A stretch of DNA of 64,000 nucleotides from Bugulina stolonifera (taxonomy: Eukaryota > Bryozoa > Gymnolaemata > Cheilostomatida > Bugulidae), in assembly GCA_935421135.1 (NCBI GenBank), contig OW285189.1, forward strand, positions 25,236,298-25,300,297, in the 5' to 3' direction. The translations under genes and the position numbers were made by a program. Under the pieces are notes generated by a model. That model ran no database searches, was not told the DNA's origin, and saw only the letters and a program-made list of their open reading frames with translations. Positions 35,283-47,346 of the stretch are shown here, one piece after another (within the stretch, counting starts at the first letter, position 1; each line of letters opens with the position of its first letter).

Positions 35283-38200
35283 TATCCACTAGCATAGTAT
35301 TGTCTGGTCTTGTTTAGTGTGAACAACGAGAGTTTGGTTCGCATTGGAAGAGCTCACCTACTACCATGGCAAGATACTTAACCTATGACCCTGAGCTCAG
35401 TCTTGGGACCATTACTCGCTGACATCTGCCTGGCATGGCCCATATATACAATACCAATGTCCAATACTAGGGTTTACAAAATCCAATATCCAGTGCTGAT
35501 ATCTAATAGTGTTGTATGGATAGTATTGTATCGGATATTGGCGTTGAATAGTATTTAACCTCAAGCCTGCTCGACCAATAGTATCCTGACCCCACATAGA
35601 TCAAGTGGACTGGGCTACTGCATCGCCTACTATGACATAATATTAGCCTAGTACTTGTACTTACTATGTGTATGTGATAGGCCTGGTGATGAGGGCAATG
35701 ACATGTATGTGTATAACAATCCTTGTGTTACGATAGATATCGTCATAACAGACGTCCTATAGATGGCATATACTAGTAAATGTCAGCTGACCCACACCAT
35801 GTTACCTTATAACATACACAATGTGTATTCTTGTAGGTTCGGTGAACATCATCAAAGGCAAGATATCTTATACGGAATATTCTAGAGTGATTAATAGCAG
35901 TGTGGGTGAGATAGAAGGTATGTACTACAGTCTATTTATACTGCATATACCTAATAGTGTGTAATGTGAAAGCAGATGGACACAGCATTGTAATAATTAA
36001 CATACAGTAAGAAGTTATCTTCCCTTGTTATGAATTAAGAAAAGAGGAGACAACTTCATAATAGATTGTATGATGTGGTACAGCTTGTCCTTTATTCCAC
36101 ATTGCTGTTAGTTGTTAAACATACGAGTTGTCTCCCCGTACAGTCAGTGCAGCCCGTCTCTCTAAACTGAGATCTGGGGTATATGATGTGCTGGATGCCA
36201 CTTCCACCCTCATAGAAGGGGTTGATGAACAGGTGCAGCTATTGGATTCTAGGCTAATACAGCTGAGAGATGAGTGTAGAGCCTTAGGAGTTACTACCTG
36301 TGATCCTTATATGTCTGTGCCTGTTGAATTACCAAAGGTGAGTAAGACTTCCTGTATTATTGTCAGGGGTGCCATAGCTCTAGGACTAAGCTACAGTTTC
36401 ATGATTACACTTGCCTGACCTCTATGTATATAATATACCTCAGGTGACTGTCTGCAGTATCAGTGAGCAGGTCACAATCTATATAATATGTGATAACACT
36501 CTAGTGTACATGAGAGAATATCATTGTGTTCTACTGCTACACTGTATGTCCTCTACTACTATATGTCCACTACTACTGTATGTCCACTACTACTGTGTGT
36601 CTACTCATCACTACTATATGTCCACTACTACTGTATGTCCACTACTACTGTATGTCCACTACTACTGTATGTTCACTACTACTGTATGATCACTATAACT
36701 ACTGTATGTCCACTACTACTACTACTGTATGACCACTATCACTACTGTATGTCCACTACTACTAGTATATGTCCACTACTACTGTGTGTCCACTCACTAC
36801 TACATGTCCACTACTACTGTATGTCCACTCACTACTGTATGTCCACTCACTACTACTGTGTGTCCACTACTACTACATGTCCACTCTATGTCCAATACTA
36901 CTGTATGTCCTCTGTATGTCCACTACTACTACATGTCCACTCTATGTCCAATACTACTGTATGTCCACTACTATATCCATTGCTATACACCAGATAGAAG
37001 GTATAAGAGATGCACTAGAAGAGGCTGATAGGATGTTACTAGCTATCAAAGTAGACCAACTCTTAGATGTGGTATGTATGTATATCTTCTCACTCATTCA
37101 CTCCTACAGTTCAAAATATCCATTGAATGTGAACATAAACGAGAAACAGTTGCACTTTTTATACGGTATAAAACAGTTTAATGTTTAACTATAATGGTAT
37201 GCTATGTCATGGTGTAATGTTATGAGTATTTGCAACATTAGTATCACTGTAATGTGTTGTTACTGGTACAGCATTAGTAACACTGTAATGTGTTGTTACT
37301 GGTACAGCATTAGTAACACTGTAATGTGTTGTTACAGATAAAGGAATGCCAGAGAATGTTAAATGATTTACTAATGTTGAGTCCCGTAGGTAGAGCTGTG
37401 TCAGATGTCGAGTCGAAAATAAGGGCAGATGGTAGTCAATACGAAGTGCAGTACAGCTTAGACTCAGTGAGTTATATCATAGACAGTAGAGTATAGACTC
37501 GATGAGTTATATAATAGACAGTAGAGTATAGACTCAGTGAGTTATATCATAGACAGTAGAGTATAGACTCGGTGAGTTATATCATAGACAGTAGAGTATA
37601 GACTCGGTGAGTTATATAATAGACAGTAGAGTATAGACTCGGTGAGTTATCTAATAGACAGTAGAGTATAGACTCGGTGAGTTATATAATAAACAGTAGA
37701 GTATAGACTCGGTGAGTTATATATATAGACTCAGTGAGTTATCTAATAGATAGTAGAGTATAGACTCGGTGAGTTATATATATAGACTCGGTGAGTTATA
37801 TAATAGATAGTAGAGTATAGACTCGGTGAGTTATATATATAGACTCGGTGAGTTATATAATAGATAGTAGAGTATAGACTCGGTGAGTTATATCATAGAC
37901 AGTAGAGTATAGACTCGGTGAGTTATATCATAGACAGTAGAGTATAGACTCAGTGAGTTATATCATAGACAGTAGAGTATAGACTCGGTGAGTTATATAA
38001 TAAACAGTAGAGTATAGACTCGGCGAGTTATATATATAGACTCAGTGAGTTATCTAATAGTAGAGTATAGACTTGGTGAGCTTTATAGACAATAGTGTCA
38101 CATGTCTATTGCTAATAGGTATATTATTATATATGTTAATGTATCTGCTCTAATAATTTTAGTATATTTCCACTGCCACAGACTTCATAGAACGTGGAAG

Positions 38201-41200
38201 AATATCTTGGTTGAAAGCAAGGACAGCTCAATCAAAGCACTATAAGATAGTGTAGGTCTTTAAATATCCTGTGACATATGAATCGTTACTTATTATAACC
38301 ACTCTGCTACCTAGTCGTTTGCCATCTACTACAAGTGCTCTCTTTGCAGTAGGTGGCTCTAACTGTCATAGGATGTGGTGCTTTCCTACAGTGTACTGAA
38401 TCATATATGGCAGGTGCTTTCCTTCAGCATGCCCTGTCCTGTGTTGCAAGTGCTCTCCAACAGTCTTTGATATCATTTGTTACAGGTACTTGATTTTTCT
38501 CAGCGTCACCATCACAGGGGCAGGATATTCCGTAATACTGTTGTTTGCTCTACTATTTGCTGTGCTGGGGACAAGACAGAGCAGGTTTCCCTGCTACAGG
38601 AGATCCCATCTAGCTACAACCAGTGCTAATGTCATGTTTGCGTAAGCAACTAGTTAGATATTTGTTTGGTTGAACTAAGGCAGTTCTAGATGCTTATAAA
38701 TTGTATTACCTCGAACCACCATTACAAAGAAGGAAAATTTGGTGAAATAGGGCTATGAGGAAGAACTAGTCCACATTAGTGCAAATTCCCAAGTATTTAT
38801 CTCTATAGCATGCATCTCATTCTATAAATAATTCAGTATGATACTTAACATGTTCATGTATATATCCTAGTTAGGGAGAGCTGAGACTCTAATAGATGTA
38901 ACCTGGGGACTGATATACAATACAGCAATTGGTAGTATTTCACTCTCATTCTATATATGCACTTACTAACAGGTCTAACTATCTAGTGATATTCCTTATA
39001 CTACCACTGACTGTCTACACCATACTAGCCATCATTGGAGGAACCCTTGGCACTGTCATAGTAGACTCCATCAAATCAAGACAAATATTTGATGAAGTAA
39101 TAGATGTCACTCCAGCCATTAATCACTCATTTACAGTACATGACTTCACTGTTAATATACCCAGCTATAAGATACTATATGAGTGAGTTAATATACTCAG
39201 CTATAAGATACTGTATGAGTGAGTTAATATACTCAGCTATAAGATACTATATGAGTGAGTTAATATACTCAGCTATAAGATACTGTATGAGTGAGTTAAT
39301 ATACTCAGCTATAAGATACTATATGAGTGAGTTAATATACCCAGCTATAAGATACTATATGAGTGAGTTAATATACTCAGCTATAAGATACTATATGAGT
39401 GAGTTAATATACTCAGCTATAATATACTGTATGAGTGAGTTAATATACTCAGCTATAAGATACTATATGAGTGAGTTAATATACCCAGCTATAATATACT
39501 ATATGAGTGAGTTAATATACCCAGCTATAATATACTGTATGAGTGAGTTAATATACTCAGCTATAAGATACTATATGAGTGAGTTAATATACCCAGCTAT
39601 AATATACTATATGAGTGAGTTAATATACTCAGCTATAATATACTATATGAGTGAGTTAATATACTCAGATATAATATACTATATGAGTGAGTTAATATAC
39701 CCAGCTATAATATACTGTATGAGTGAGTTAATATACCCAGCTATAATATACAATATGAGTGAGTTAATATACTCAGCTATAAGATACTGTATGAGGTGTT
39801 ATGATGTATATGTATTATTATCTATCCCTTCTATCCAGGGTGTGTGAAGACAGTAACCCTGGTGTACTGGAGGCACTGAATATATCCATTCCTAATATCA
39901 CTATACCAGTGGAAGGGGTAAGATTCCCACCTACATTTATACGTAGTATAGCATAGTATAGCATAGTATAGCATAATATAGCATAATATAGCATAATATA
40001 GCATAATATAGCATAGTATAGCATAGTGTAGCATAGTATAGCATAATATAGCATAGTATAGCATAGTATAGCATAGCATAACATAGTATAACATAGTGTA
40101 ACATAGTATAGCATACTATAACATAGTATAACATAGTATAGCATAGTGTAGCATAGTATAGCATAGTATAGCATAGTATAGCATAGTATAGCATAATATA
40201 GCATAGTATAGCATAGTATAGCATAGTATAGCATAGTATAGCATAGTATAGCATAATATAGCATAATATAGCATAATATAGCATAATATAGCATAGTATA
40301 GCATAGTATAGCATAATATAGCATAATATAGCATAATATAGCATAATATAGCATAGTATAGCATAGTATAGCATAGTATAGCATAGTATAGCATAATATA
40401 GCATAGTATAGCATAGTATAGCATACTATAACATAGTGTGACATAGTATAACATAGTATAGCATAATATAGCATAGTATAACATAGTATAGCAGAGTATA
40501 GCATAGTATAACATAGTATAACATACATTGTAGTATAGCATAGTATAACATAATATAGCATAGTATAGCATAGTATAGCATAGTATAACATAGTATAGCA
40601 GAGTATAGCATAGTATAACATAGTATAACATACATTGTAGTATAGCATAGTATAACATAGTGTGACATAGTATAACATAGTATAACACACTTGACTTAGA
40701 TAACACACTAGTACACTGTAATATGTACATGTAGATGTCTGTGTACCATGGTAAAGGGACATTTCGAAACCTTTCTTTTGGAGTTCGGGGTTTGGCATTT
40801 AGGGATTGGGGTTAGGAATTCGGGTTGGGGTTCTGAAGTTTTCGGAACGTCCTGGTTCGAACTGACATTTTCGAACAGTCGCAAATTTGTGTACCGTGTG
40901 TAGTATTAATAAATGTAACAATATTGTAGCTGTTACCAAATAAGACTGAGTTCCAGCGTTATGTAGTAGCCGCTCTACTCACTGTTTCTAAAAGAGGCTT
41001 CAAACAGCTCAAGAGTGATATGACAGAATTTGTCAACACCGACCTACTTAGCAATGTGTCCAATCAGGTAAGAGGTGACACCGACTTACTTACCAATGTT
41101 TCTAATCAGGTAAGAGGTGACACCAACCTACTTAGCAATGTGTCCAATCAGGTAAGAGGTGGCACCGACCTACTTACCAATGTGTCCAATCAGGTAAGAG

Positions 41201-44200
41201 GTGACACCGACCTACTTACCAATGTGTCCGATCAGGTAAGAGGTGACACCGATTTACTTACTTATAGGTCCAATTGGGTAAAAACTAACAGCAATTTATT
41301 TACTAACTGATCCAATCAGGTAACAATGATAACACCGAGCTATTTACTAAACACTAGCACACCCAATCAGGTAACTGCATTCTAATTCTCTTCACACTTT
41401 CATTCCTTTTGCTGATATGTGTTGACAAACACTTCATAAATATAACAGCACTGCACAATGATATCTCCATAAATATAACAGCGCTGCACAATGATATCTC
41501 CATAAATATAACAGCACTGCACAATGATATCTCCATAAATATAACAGCACTGCACAATGATATCTCCATAAATATAACAGCACTGCACAATGATGTCTCC
41601 ATAAATATAACAGCACTGCACAATGATATCTCCATAAATATAACAGCACTGCACAATGTCTCCATAAATATAACATCACTGCACAATGATATCTCCATAA
41701 ATATAACATCACTGCACAATGATATCTCCATAAATATAACAGCACTGCACAATGATATCTCCATAAATATAACAGCACTCCACAATGATATCTCCATAAA
41801 TATAACAGCACTGCACAATGATATCTCCATAAATATAACAGCACTGCACAATGATATCTCCATAAATATAACAGCACTGCACAATGATATCTCCATAAAT
41901 ATAACAGCACTGCACAATGATATCTCCATAAATATAACATCACTGCACAATGATATCTCCATAAATATAACATCACTGCACAATGATATCTCCATAAATA
42001 TAACAGCACTGCACAATGATATCTCCATAAATATAACAGCACTGCACAATGATGTCTCCATAAATATAACAGCACTGCACAATGATATCTCCATAAATAT
42101 AACAGCACTGCACAATGATATCTCCATAAATATAACAGCACTGCACAATGATGTCTCCATAAATATAACAGCACTCCACAATGATATCTGATTGATTGAT
42201 TGTCTGCTATTTCAGCTTGTAGTTGCCAACACCAACTCCAGCAATCTGTTCAGCTACAGTAGCACTTATTATGCTAATCTCTCCCAGTACTATACTGCAC
42301 AGTCTCTGACAGCTACCAATGCAGGTATAAGAGACAGTTTAGTATCCTTATCACATGGTTATCTTAACTCCAGCAAGAGTCTAACCCAACTCAACGTTCA
42401 ACATGAAGAAATCAACACTCAACTATCTATCATCCATACAGACGTCAGTAATATGATTGGACACTTTAATCTATCCCGTGAAGCATTGCTGAGGATTCTG
42501 GAAAATATGGACAGATTGAGCACAGAGTTGAGAGATTACGCTAAATCTGAGGAACTGAAGCAATTAGTAACTGACATCTATGGCAGATTTATACTCGTCT
42601 CTGAAACGTTCGTTGAGCGATCTCTGGGAGTTTTGAGTTTTAATTTGGGACGATGTGGGCCACTGGCCAACACATACAACATCCTCAGTGGTATCACCTA
42701 CTTTGCCGTTACCAGGTATGTACTTATTAATATTATAAGTGTATGTTAATAACATATAGTATGTAGACATGTATAACAGAATTATAGTACTGTGTGTGTT
42801 ACAGGTACGCTATAACACATGTACATGTCTGTATTACAGGTACGCTATAATACATGTACATGTCTGTATTACAGGTACGCTAATATAATATGGTTGACCC
42901 TTTTGACGCTGCTCGTATCTCTGTGTACAGCCTCCATAGCAGACGTACTGATATATAAATACTTCTGTTTCTACACGGGTATAGACTACAGACCTGATGA
43001 GGAGCTGGTGAAGAGAGAATCTGCAGCGTATGTTCTCTTAGCTCTGTATGCCCGTCCGTATGTACGTCTCTCTGTCCGTCTGTTTGTCTGTCTGTATGCA
43101 GTGTGAATGTCATTTAGAGAAGTAAGTTTAGATAGCAGCATGTTATAGAAGTAACGCCTCTATTCTGTAGGTCATCTGTCGGTCTAAACATCGTCACAGA
43201 CTCTGCTTACAAGAGAGCCAAAGACCGGTTAGCTCGAATCACACGGACCAGGCAGATACAGAGATCAAGTGCAAACATGCTCAAACCAGACCCAACCCCA
43301 CAATCTCCGAGGTCTACCTCACCTCGGCAAACCTTGGCTCCAACCAGACCCTCTAAACATTGGTCTAGCTCCTCAAACTCTGGTTTGCCTATATACAGGA
43401 CTAGCAGCAGAAACGAGTCGATGTCTGGAGTCAACCTGGGCAGTGGAAGGGCTCGCAGTTTATATAACAGTGACACTGACCTTCGACCCGATATTCAACT
43501 CGTCTCCTTAGATGATCTGTCTGAAATAGAACTTTCCCTACGCTGTGAGTCTGTGAATCCTAAGCATGTGTCATTGTAGGCACTAAAGTGTGGAGTTATG
43601 CTATCTCTTGTCTTAATGAGTCTGAGAGGAGAACTCCAAATTGTCCTTTCATATGAGGCGCTGTGCGTCTTTATCTATTCTAAGAAATCACTAACCATAC
43701 CTGCACTTGACTTATTTCTATAACTATGCTGTTACACTGAAATATATATATATTATATATATATATATATGTGTGTTGTTGTAGTAAGTGAAGTTAGCAC
43801 CCCATTGGTCTATCCATCTGATCATGACCTTACAAAGCGAAAGGAAACTAGTACGATACAGATGAAAACCAAACCTGGCAGGCAGTCAATTAAACCAAGT
43901 ACGAGCTACAGTCTCGACTATAGGAGGGGAGTTGATGCTAGTTTCCAGGATTCTTGGCCAGTAGCCAAAGCCAAAGAGTCTACATATTATGAGATGGAGG
44001 GTAGGCAATGTACACTGTATCTGTCACTAGGGCTGTCACTAGGGCTGTCGCTAGGGCTATAATATAAGTGATTATACTTGTTGATTATCCATGTGTTACT
44101 CCAACATGACTGATGATGTTTACAGATTTTCTTGCTGGTAATCCTCAAGATAGCTACAGGTCTGTGACTAGTCCATGGGATGTGGGGCAGTTACCCACCA

Positions 44201-44498
44201 CCCTACCTACAGTCAGTCAACATCAGAAAAGGACTCAAACAAAAGGAAAGGCAAATCCAAAATCAGTAAGTACTACTAATATACTACTAATATATTTCTA
44301 TATTCCCATGTACATGTTCATGCATTTATGCTGTTAGCGGAACTATGAACTGTACTGGTGTTGTGAGTGGGAGAAAATATTACACAACTATGTGTGTGTG
44401 TTTGGTCTGTTAGGTTGTCCCTTAGATGCAATGTTATACTCTTTACATACAGCTTGTATTTTATCATGTAGGTTGAACACCGAAATCTAATGAGATGA
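33205..44498 (+). CDS. PROM1: Prominin (CD133 family) five-span membrane protein
   Basis: Cholesterol-binding glycoprotein of plasma-membrane protrusions. Exons: 33205-33262, 33906-34043, 34259-34308, 34502-34698, proposed microexons 34763-34776 and 34814-34827, 35038-35203, 35837-35917, 36144-36337, 36444-36470, 36994-37071, 37338-37466, 38163-38251, 38486-38641, 38973-39182, 39839-39917, 40930-41067, 42216-42715, 42875-43027, 43171-43544, 43785-44000, 44126-44265, 44472-44498; 1075 residues. Spans: VITLPVLLILLLGLVTF, VSMVFVGSCLIIL, SVTITGAGYSVILLLFALL, LVIFLILPLTVYTILAIIGG, IIWLTLLTLLVSLCTASIAD, in the prominin 2+2+1 order with two large extracellular loops. The cytoplasmic tail is about 275 residues, far longer than in vertebrates. 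No signal peptide at this ATG, so the true 5' end may be missed. AATAAA at 44734. Confidence 0.85.
33277..33615 (+). repeat. Tandem repeat in prominin intron 1
   Basis: About ten copies of a unit near 31 bp, GATAGATATAGGTCATAGGT plus ATAGTGTACCT, starting about 15 bp inside the intron. Confidence 0.9.
34375..34510 (+). repeat. Acceptor-anchored 25-bp repeat before prominin TM1 exon
   Basis: Five to six copies of TTGTAGCTGATGGGGT with GTAGTTATA. The last copy is the real acceptor TTGTAG and the first nine exon bases CTGATGGGG. Confidence 0.9.
34828..35028 (+). repeat. 26-bp repeat in prominin intron
   Basis: About eight copies of TAGACTGAGTACCATACTCT plus ATGTTG, beginning at the donor of the proposed microexon 34814-34827 (GAG/GTACGTAGACTGAG). 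Many units contain acceptor-like TGTTGTAG. Confidence 0.9.
36530..36990 (+). repeat. Imperfect TGTCCACTACTACTGTA repeat
   Basis: Units of 12-17 bp built on TGTCCACTACTACTGTA fill the intron between exons 36444-36470 and 36994-37071. Copies are diverged and open frames through them are artefacts. Confidence 0.88.
37206..37337 (+). repeat. Acceptor-anchored 46-bp repeat
   Basis: About three copies of a unit with CACTGTAATGTGTTGTTAC. The first two end TTACTGGTACAG, the last TTACAG, which is the real acceptor of exon 37338-37466. Confidence 0.82.
37457..38085 (+). repeat. Donor-anchored 35-bp repeat in prominin
   Basis: Roughly sixteen copies of TATAGACTCGGTGAGTTATA plus a TCATAGACAGTAGAG part. 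Copy one spans the exon end TTAGACTCA and the true donor GTGAGTTAT. Nearly every copy keeps a CTCGGTGAGT donor. Some copies are shortened to about 20 bp. Confidence 0.95.
39147..39800 (+). repeat. Donor-anchored 36-bp repeat in prominin
   Basis: About eighteen copies. The first copy is exonic: the last roughly 33 bases of exon 38973-39182, encoding NIPSYKILYE, equal the intronic unit (AATATACYCAGCTATAAGAT, then ACTATATGAGTGAGTT). Every copy repeats the donor ATGAGTGAGTT. Two alternating forms, AAGATAC and AATATAC, mark subfamilies. Confidence 0.95.
39945..40690 (+). repeat. 10-bp repeat array (AGTATAGCAT)
   Basis: Around 70 copies of AGTATAGCAT with AATATAGCAT and AGTATAACAT variants, keeping a 10-bp register. 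A 110-bp block with ACATTGTAG is duplicated near 40524 and 40634. Lies in prominin intron 39918-40929. Confidence 0.95.
41026..41370 (+). repeat. In-frame 42-bp donor-anchored repeat in prominin
   Basis: The last 42 bases of exon 40930-41067 plus donor are repeated in tandem: donors CAG/GTAAGA after 41067, 41109, 41151, 41193 and 41235, a degenerate one at 41277, then CAG/GTAAC after 41319 and 41370. The exon's frame stays open to a TGA at 41308-41310. Confidence 0.93.
41441..42190 (+). repeat. 33-bp minisatellite before prominin exon 42216-42715
   Basis: About 23 copies of CACTGCACAATGATATCTCC plus ATAAATATAACAG. Each copy ends in an acceptor-like ATAACAG. Copies are very uniform; variants are CATCAC, ACTCCAC and GATGTCTCC. 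The array ends 25 bp before the real acceptor. Confidence 0.95.
42801..42885 (+). repeat. Acceptor-anchored 35-bp repeat
   Basis: ACAGGTACGCTATAA units start at 42801, 42836 and 42871; the third is the true acceptor of exon 42875-43027. All three offer the same TTACAG/GTACGC acceptor and exon start. Confidence 0.92.
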
Positions 44499-46990
44499 AT
44501 GTCCACATCAGGATAGTTGACGGGGAGGTACTCCTTCCATCCGTAAACTTCTCCTCCGAGGGCCTCCACTATTCTATCCCTATTCTATCCACTATTCTAT
44601 CCCCATATATGAATGTACACATGTGGTCTACTTGCATATACAGTGCATTATATATATCTACACATATGTGGTCAACTAACTGTATTTATATTGTCTATCT
44701 TATACTTTGTTATAATTTATAGTGATAAATATTAATAAAGTAGCTTTAGTGCTTAATAGATCTGCAATCTCCCATCACATACAATCTAGAGTGTGCAGTG
44801 TCTGTATCCAGAGTGTACCAAGTGTTTGCTCCCTGGCTAGGAGTTATTCTCTCTTTCACCATATTATTATAAAGATAAGGTAACTCCAACTGGTTACTGT
44901 TCCAACCAGACTAGTAAGAAGATGGCCACTCTTATTATTAGTGGTGGTACAGAACACAAAAATAGAGAAACTTGCCTATGTCATTATTACACAGTCAGTA
45001 TATTTACCAGTAGCAGTGGAGTATTACCATGTATGGGGACATATGCCTGGCCTAATAATCTCTCTATTACAGGAAGTGCTCTAGCCTCTAAGACACTGGT
45101 TCTATTCTCTGCGGTTACATGTAGCTTGGGAGTTTTGTTTCCTTGCACAGGTGGTCTTGAATATTACATGCTTGCATTAGGTTCTAGTGTGAAGATGATA
45201 CGAAATTTATTGACTGTTATTTCTATGTTCAATGGAGCTGCCGTGGTCTAGTGGTAAGGGCTCTGGACTTTGATGTGGGAGTACCAGGTTTGATTCCCAT
45301 AAGGGCCATTGGTGGTGCTAGGAAGGGCATCCAACCTTATAATGCTCCTGTGCTACTTCAGTAACTTTGCCATTGGTGAAGTGCCTTCTCCACCCCAAAT
45401 TAGAAAAAATGCAGATCTCTTTAGATCTTTGCTGTCTTACCTGGGATTAATAGCGGGAAGTAAAATTGGTAAGTTTTTTTCTATGTTCAATGTTGTGCAT
45501 TGGTTTAACACTGTCTACTAGTAAAACATATTATTATGTTGTTGAAGTACCCGCCACCATGCCATACTGTACTGTTCAGTCACCATACCTTCTTTTTAAT
45601 GTGTATATATTATGTACTGTACATGTGATGAGCTCATATCACTTGGCCAGCAGGTATATTCTCCTCACTCATAATGTAGTGCATTAGTGGGCGGGTGTAC
45701 ATGTACATGTGTACTATCATAACATCTCAGCCTATTATGTTCTCTAAACAAACTCTTAGACATTGTCATGTTAGTTATGTTAATACTTGACACCTGTCAC
45801 CCAGATTGCTGGCTGCTGCAGGTGCTAGATGGTGCTTCCTTGACCAAAACCTTAGAAAAGTTTTATTGGTTCAATATGGCTTATTAATAATAGTTATCCC
45901 CTCCCTACCACATAAATTATAAATCAGATATACGATGTATTTTGTCTAGCCAATAACATCTATTTGTCTATGCAGCATTCACACAACACACGCTGCACAT
46001 AATATGTATATTATGTAGAAGATAGTATAGACATGTACATGCATGTTAACATAACACAATAATATACATGTACATGTACATAGATTGTTTGTTTTCCTCA
46101 TTGGTTTAAGTTAGAACTACTCATAGAACTACTCATAGAACGACTCGACTCGTACATTTCTCACATGACATGCTGTTAGTAGAGGTGAATACCTGGTTAC
46201 TTCCATAGCACATTGCTAGGTTGGGGGTGGTAGAGTGATTGTATTGTACCATTGTCAGTGTTGAACCTCAGTCTATCTACTTGTACGTTGGTCAATGTGA
46301 TAATAGTGGATAACATTTGATAGTAAATTCACTACAGTGAATGCTTAGCTGTAAGTCTATCTAATCTGTAGATATACTACTAAGGTTTTAGTTATTAAAA
46401 CAACTAATGGCAAAATGACTAATCTTGTATTATACAGTATAATCATTTGTTGCCACAGCTCCCCTAATGTACATGTATATTACTGTGTAGCGTGTATGTA
46501 TACTTCACAACTGGATAACAGAACAATACACAACTCTAATATGAAACTCAAATGATTTTTAATACTCACTGTACATAATTAAATTAAGAAGTTTATTAAT
46601 ATGAAAGTGGCACAAAGCTTCTTATCAACGTTAGATATCTGTAGAAAATAATTTATTCAACATAATAAATTATTAGCAATATAATACCATATTGGCATGC
46701 GTATGAATTAAATATTGCCCTATTATATGAACCAGTCTGAGATTTGTAGCTATGATAAGCATAAAAATGTCACTATGGAGTTAGTGTCATATAAGATATT
46801 GAAATCCATCAGGAGGCACTCTCCCATCTGCGTGTTTGCATTCCATATGAAGGTATTTATGGAGCATTTTTAATTGTTATATGATTATAATGATGTAGAC
46901 TAAATAATAGGACAGGTTCCACACTGAGGTTAATTAGTACTGATTCGGGAGCAATGTAGCCAGCCTCAACAAATCCAGAATCTTAAGAAC
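44499..46990. other. Spacer between prominin and serine protease genes
   Basis: Holds the prominin 3' UTR (AATAAA at 44734-44739) and one SINE at 45235. The rest is AT-rich unique sequence. An open frame at 44922-45251 lacks any recognisable content and runs into the SINE. Confidence 0.5.
45235..45477 (+). mobile_element. tRNA-derived SINE, plus strand
   Basis: 243 bp with a perfect 15-bp target duplication TTTCTATGTTCAATG at 45220-45234 and 45478-45492. A-box in TGGTCTAGTGGTAAGGG, B-box GGTTTGATTCC, core GTGCTAGGAAGGGCATCCAA and GCTCCTGTGC, tail GGTAAGTTTTTTT (last bases shared with the duplication). Same family type as 29448-29738. Confidence 0.92.
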
Positions 46991-47010
46991 TCAAGCTATT
47001 CATGAATGAG

Positions 47011-47045
47011 AGTATATAAGGGAGATAAGCCTGTGGTCAGGTGGT
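47011..47045 (+). promoter_or_regulatory. TATA promoter of the serine protease gene
   Basis: TATATAAG at 47013-47020 in AGAGTATATAAGGGAG, with transcription expected near 47045. The signal-peptide ATG is at 47347, so the leader is about 300 nt or holds an unseen intron. Confidence 0.55.
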
Positions 47046-47346
47046 GATAAGGTACATCTAATCTAGCTAGCTACACAGGCTACACCAATGGGCATCGCTG
47101 TGAGGCTAAGTTGATCCCCTGTGGGTAGATTCAGCAGCTTTACTGTATAATTTCTAAGGACTTAGTGATTAATTAATACCATTAGCGTGCAAAGACTACC
47201 TCCATTTGACAGTGGAGTGAGGGTAACCTTCCTGTATACTCTAGTCTGTCGTATATAATCCTGCACATCAGCCTGGTGGGACGGTATATACATCAACAGC
47301 CAAACAGCCAGTTGGTCTGAGTACACAGTCTCCAACCTACACCAAC

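Noticed and set aside
39818..40798. 326-codon minus-strand open frame, CYTMLYYAIL repeats
   Set aside because: Product of the 10-bp array inside a prominin intron.
41354..42191. Open frames on both strands of 246-275 codons
   Set aside because: 33-bp repeat is a multiple of three and stop-free in several frames; intronic.
44922..45251. 109-codon plus open frame with hydrophobic stretches
   Set aside because: No family signal, runs into the SINE and ends in it.
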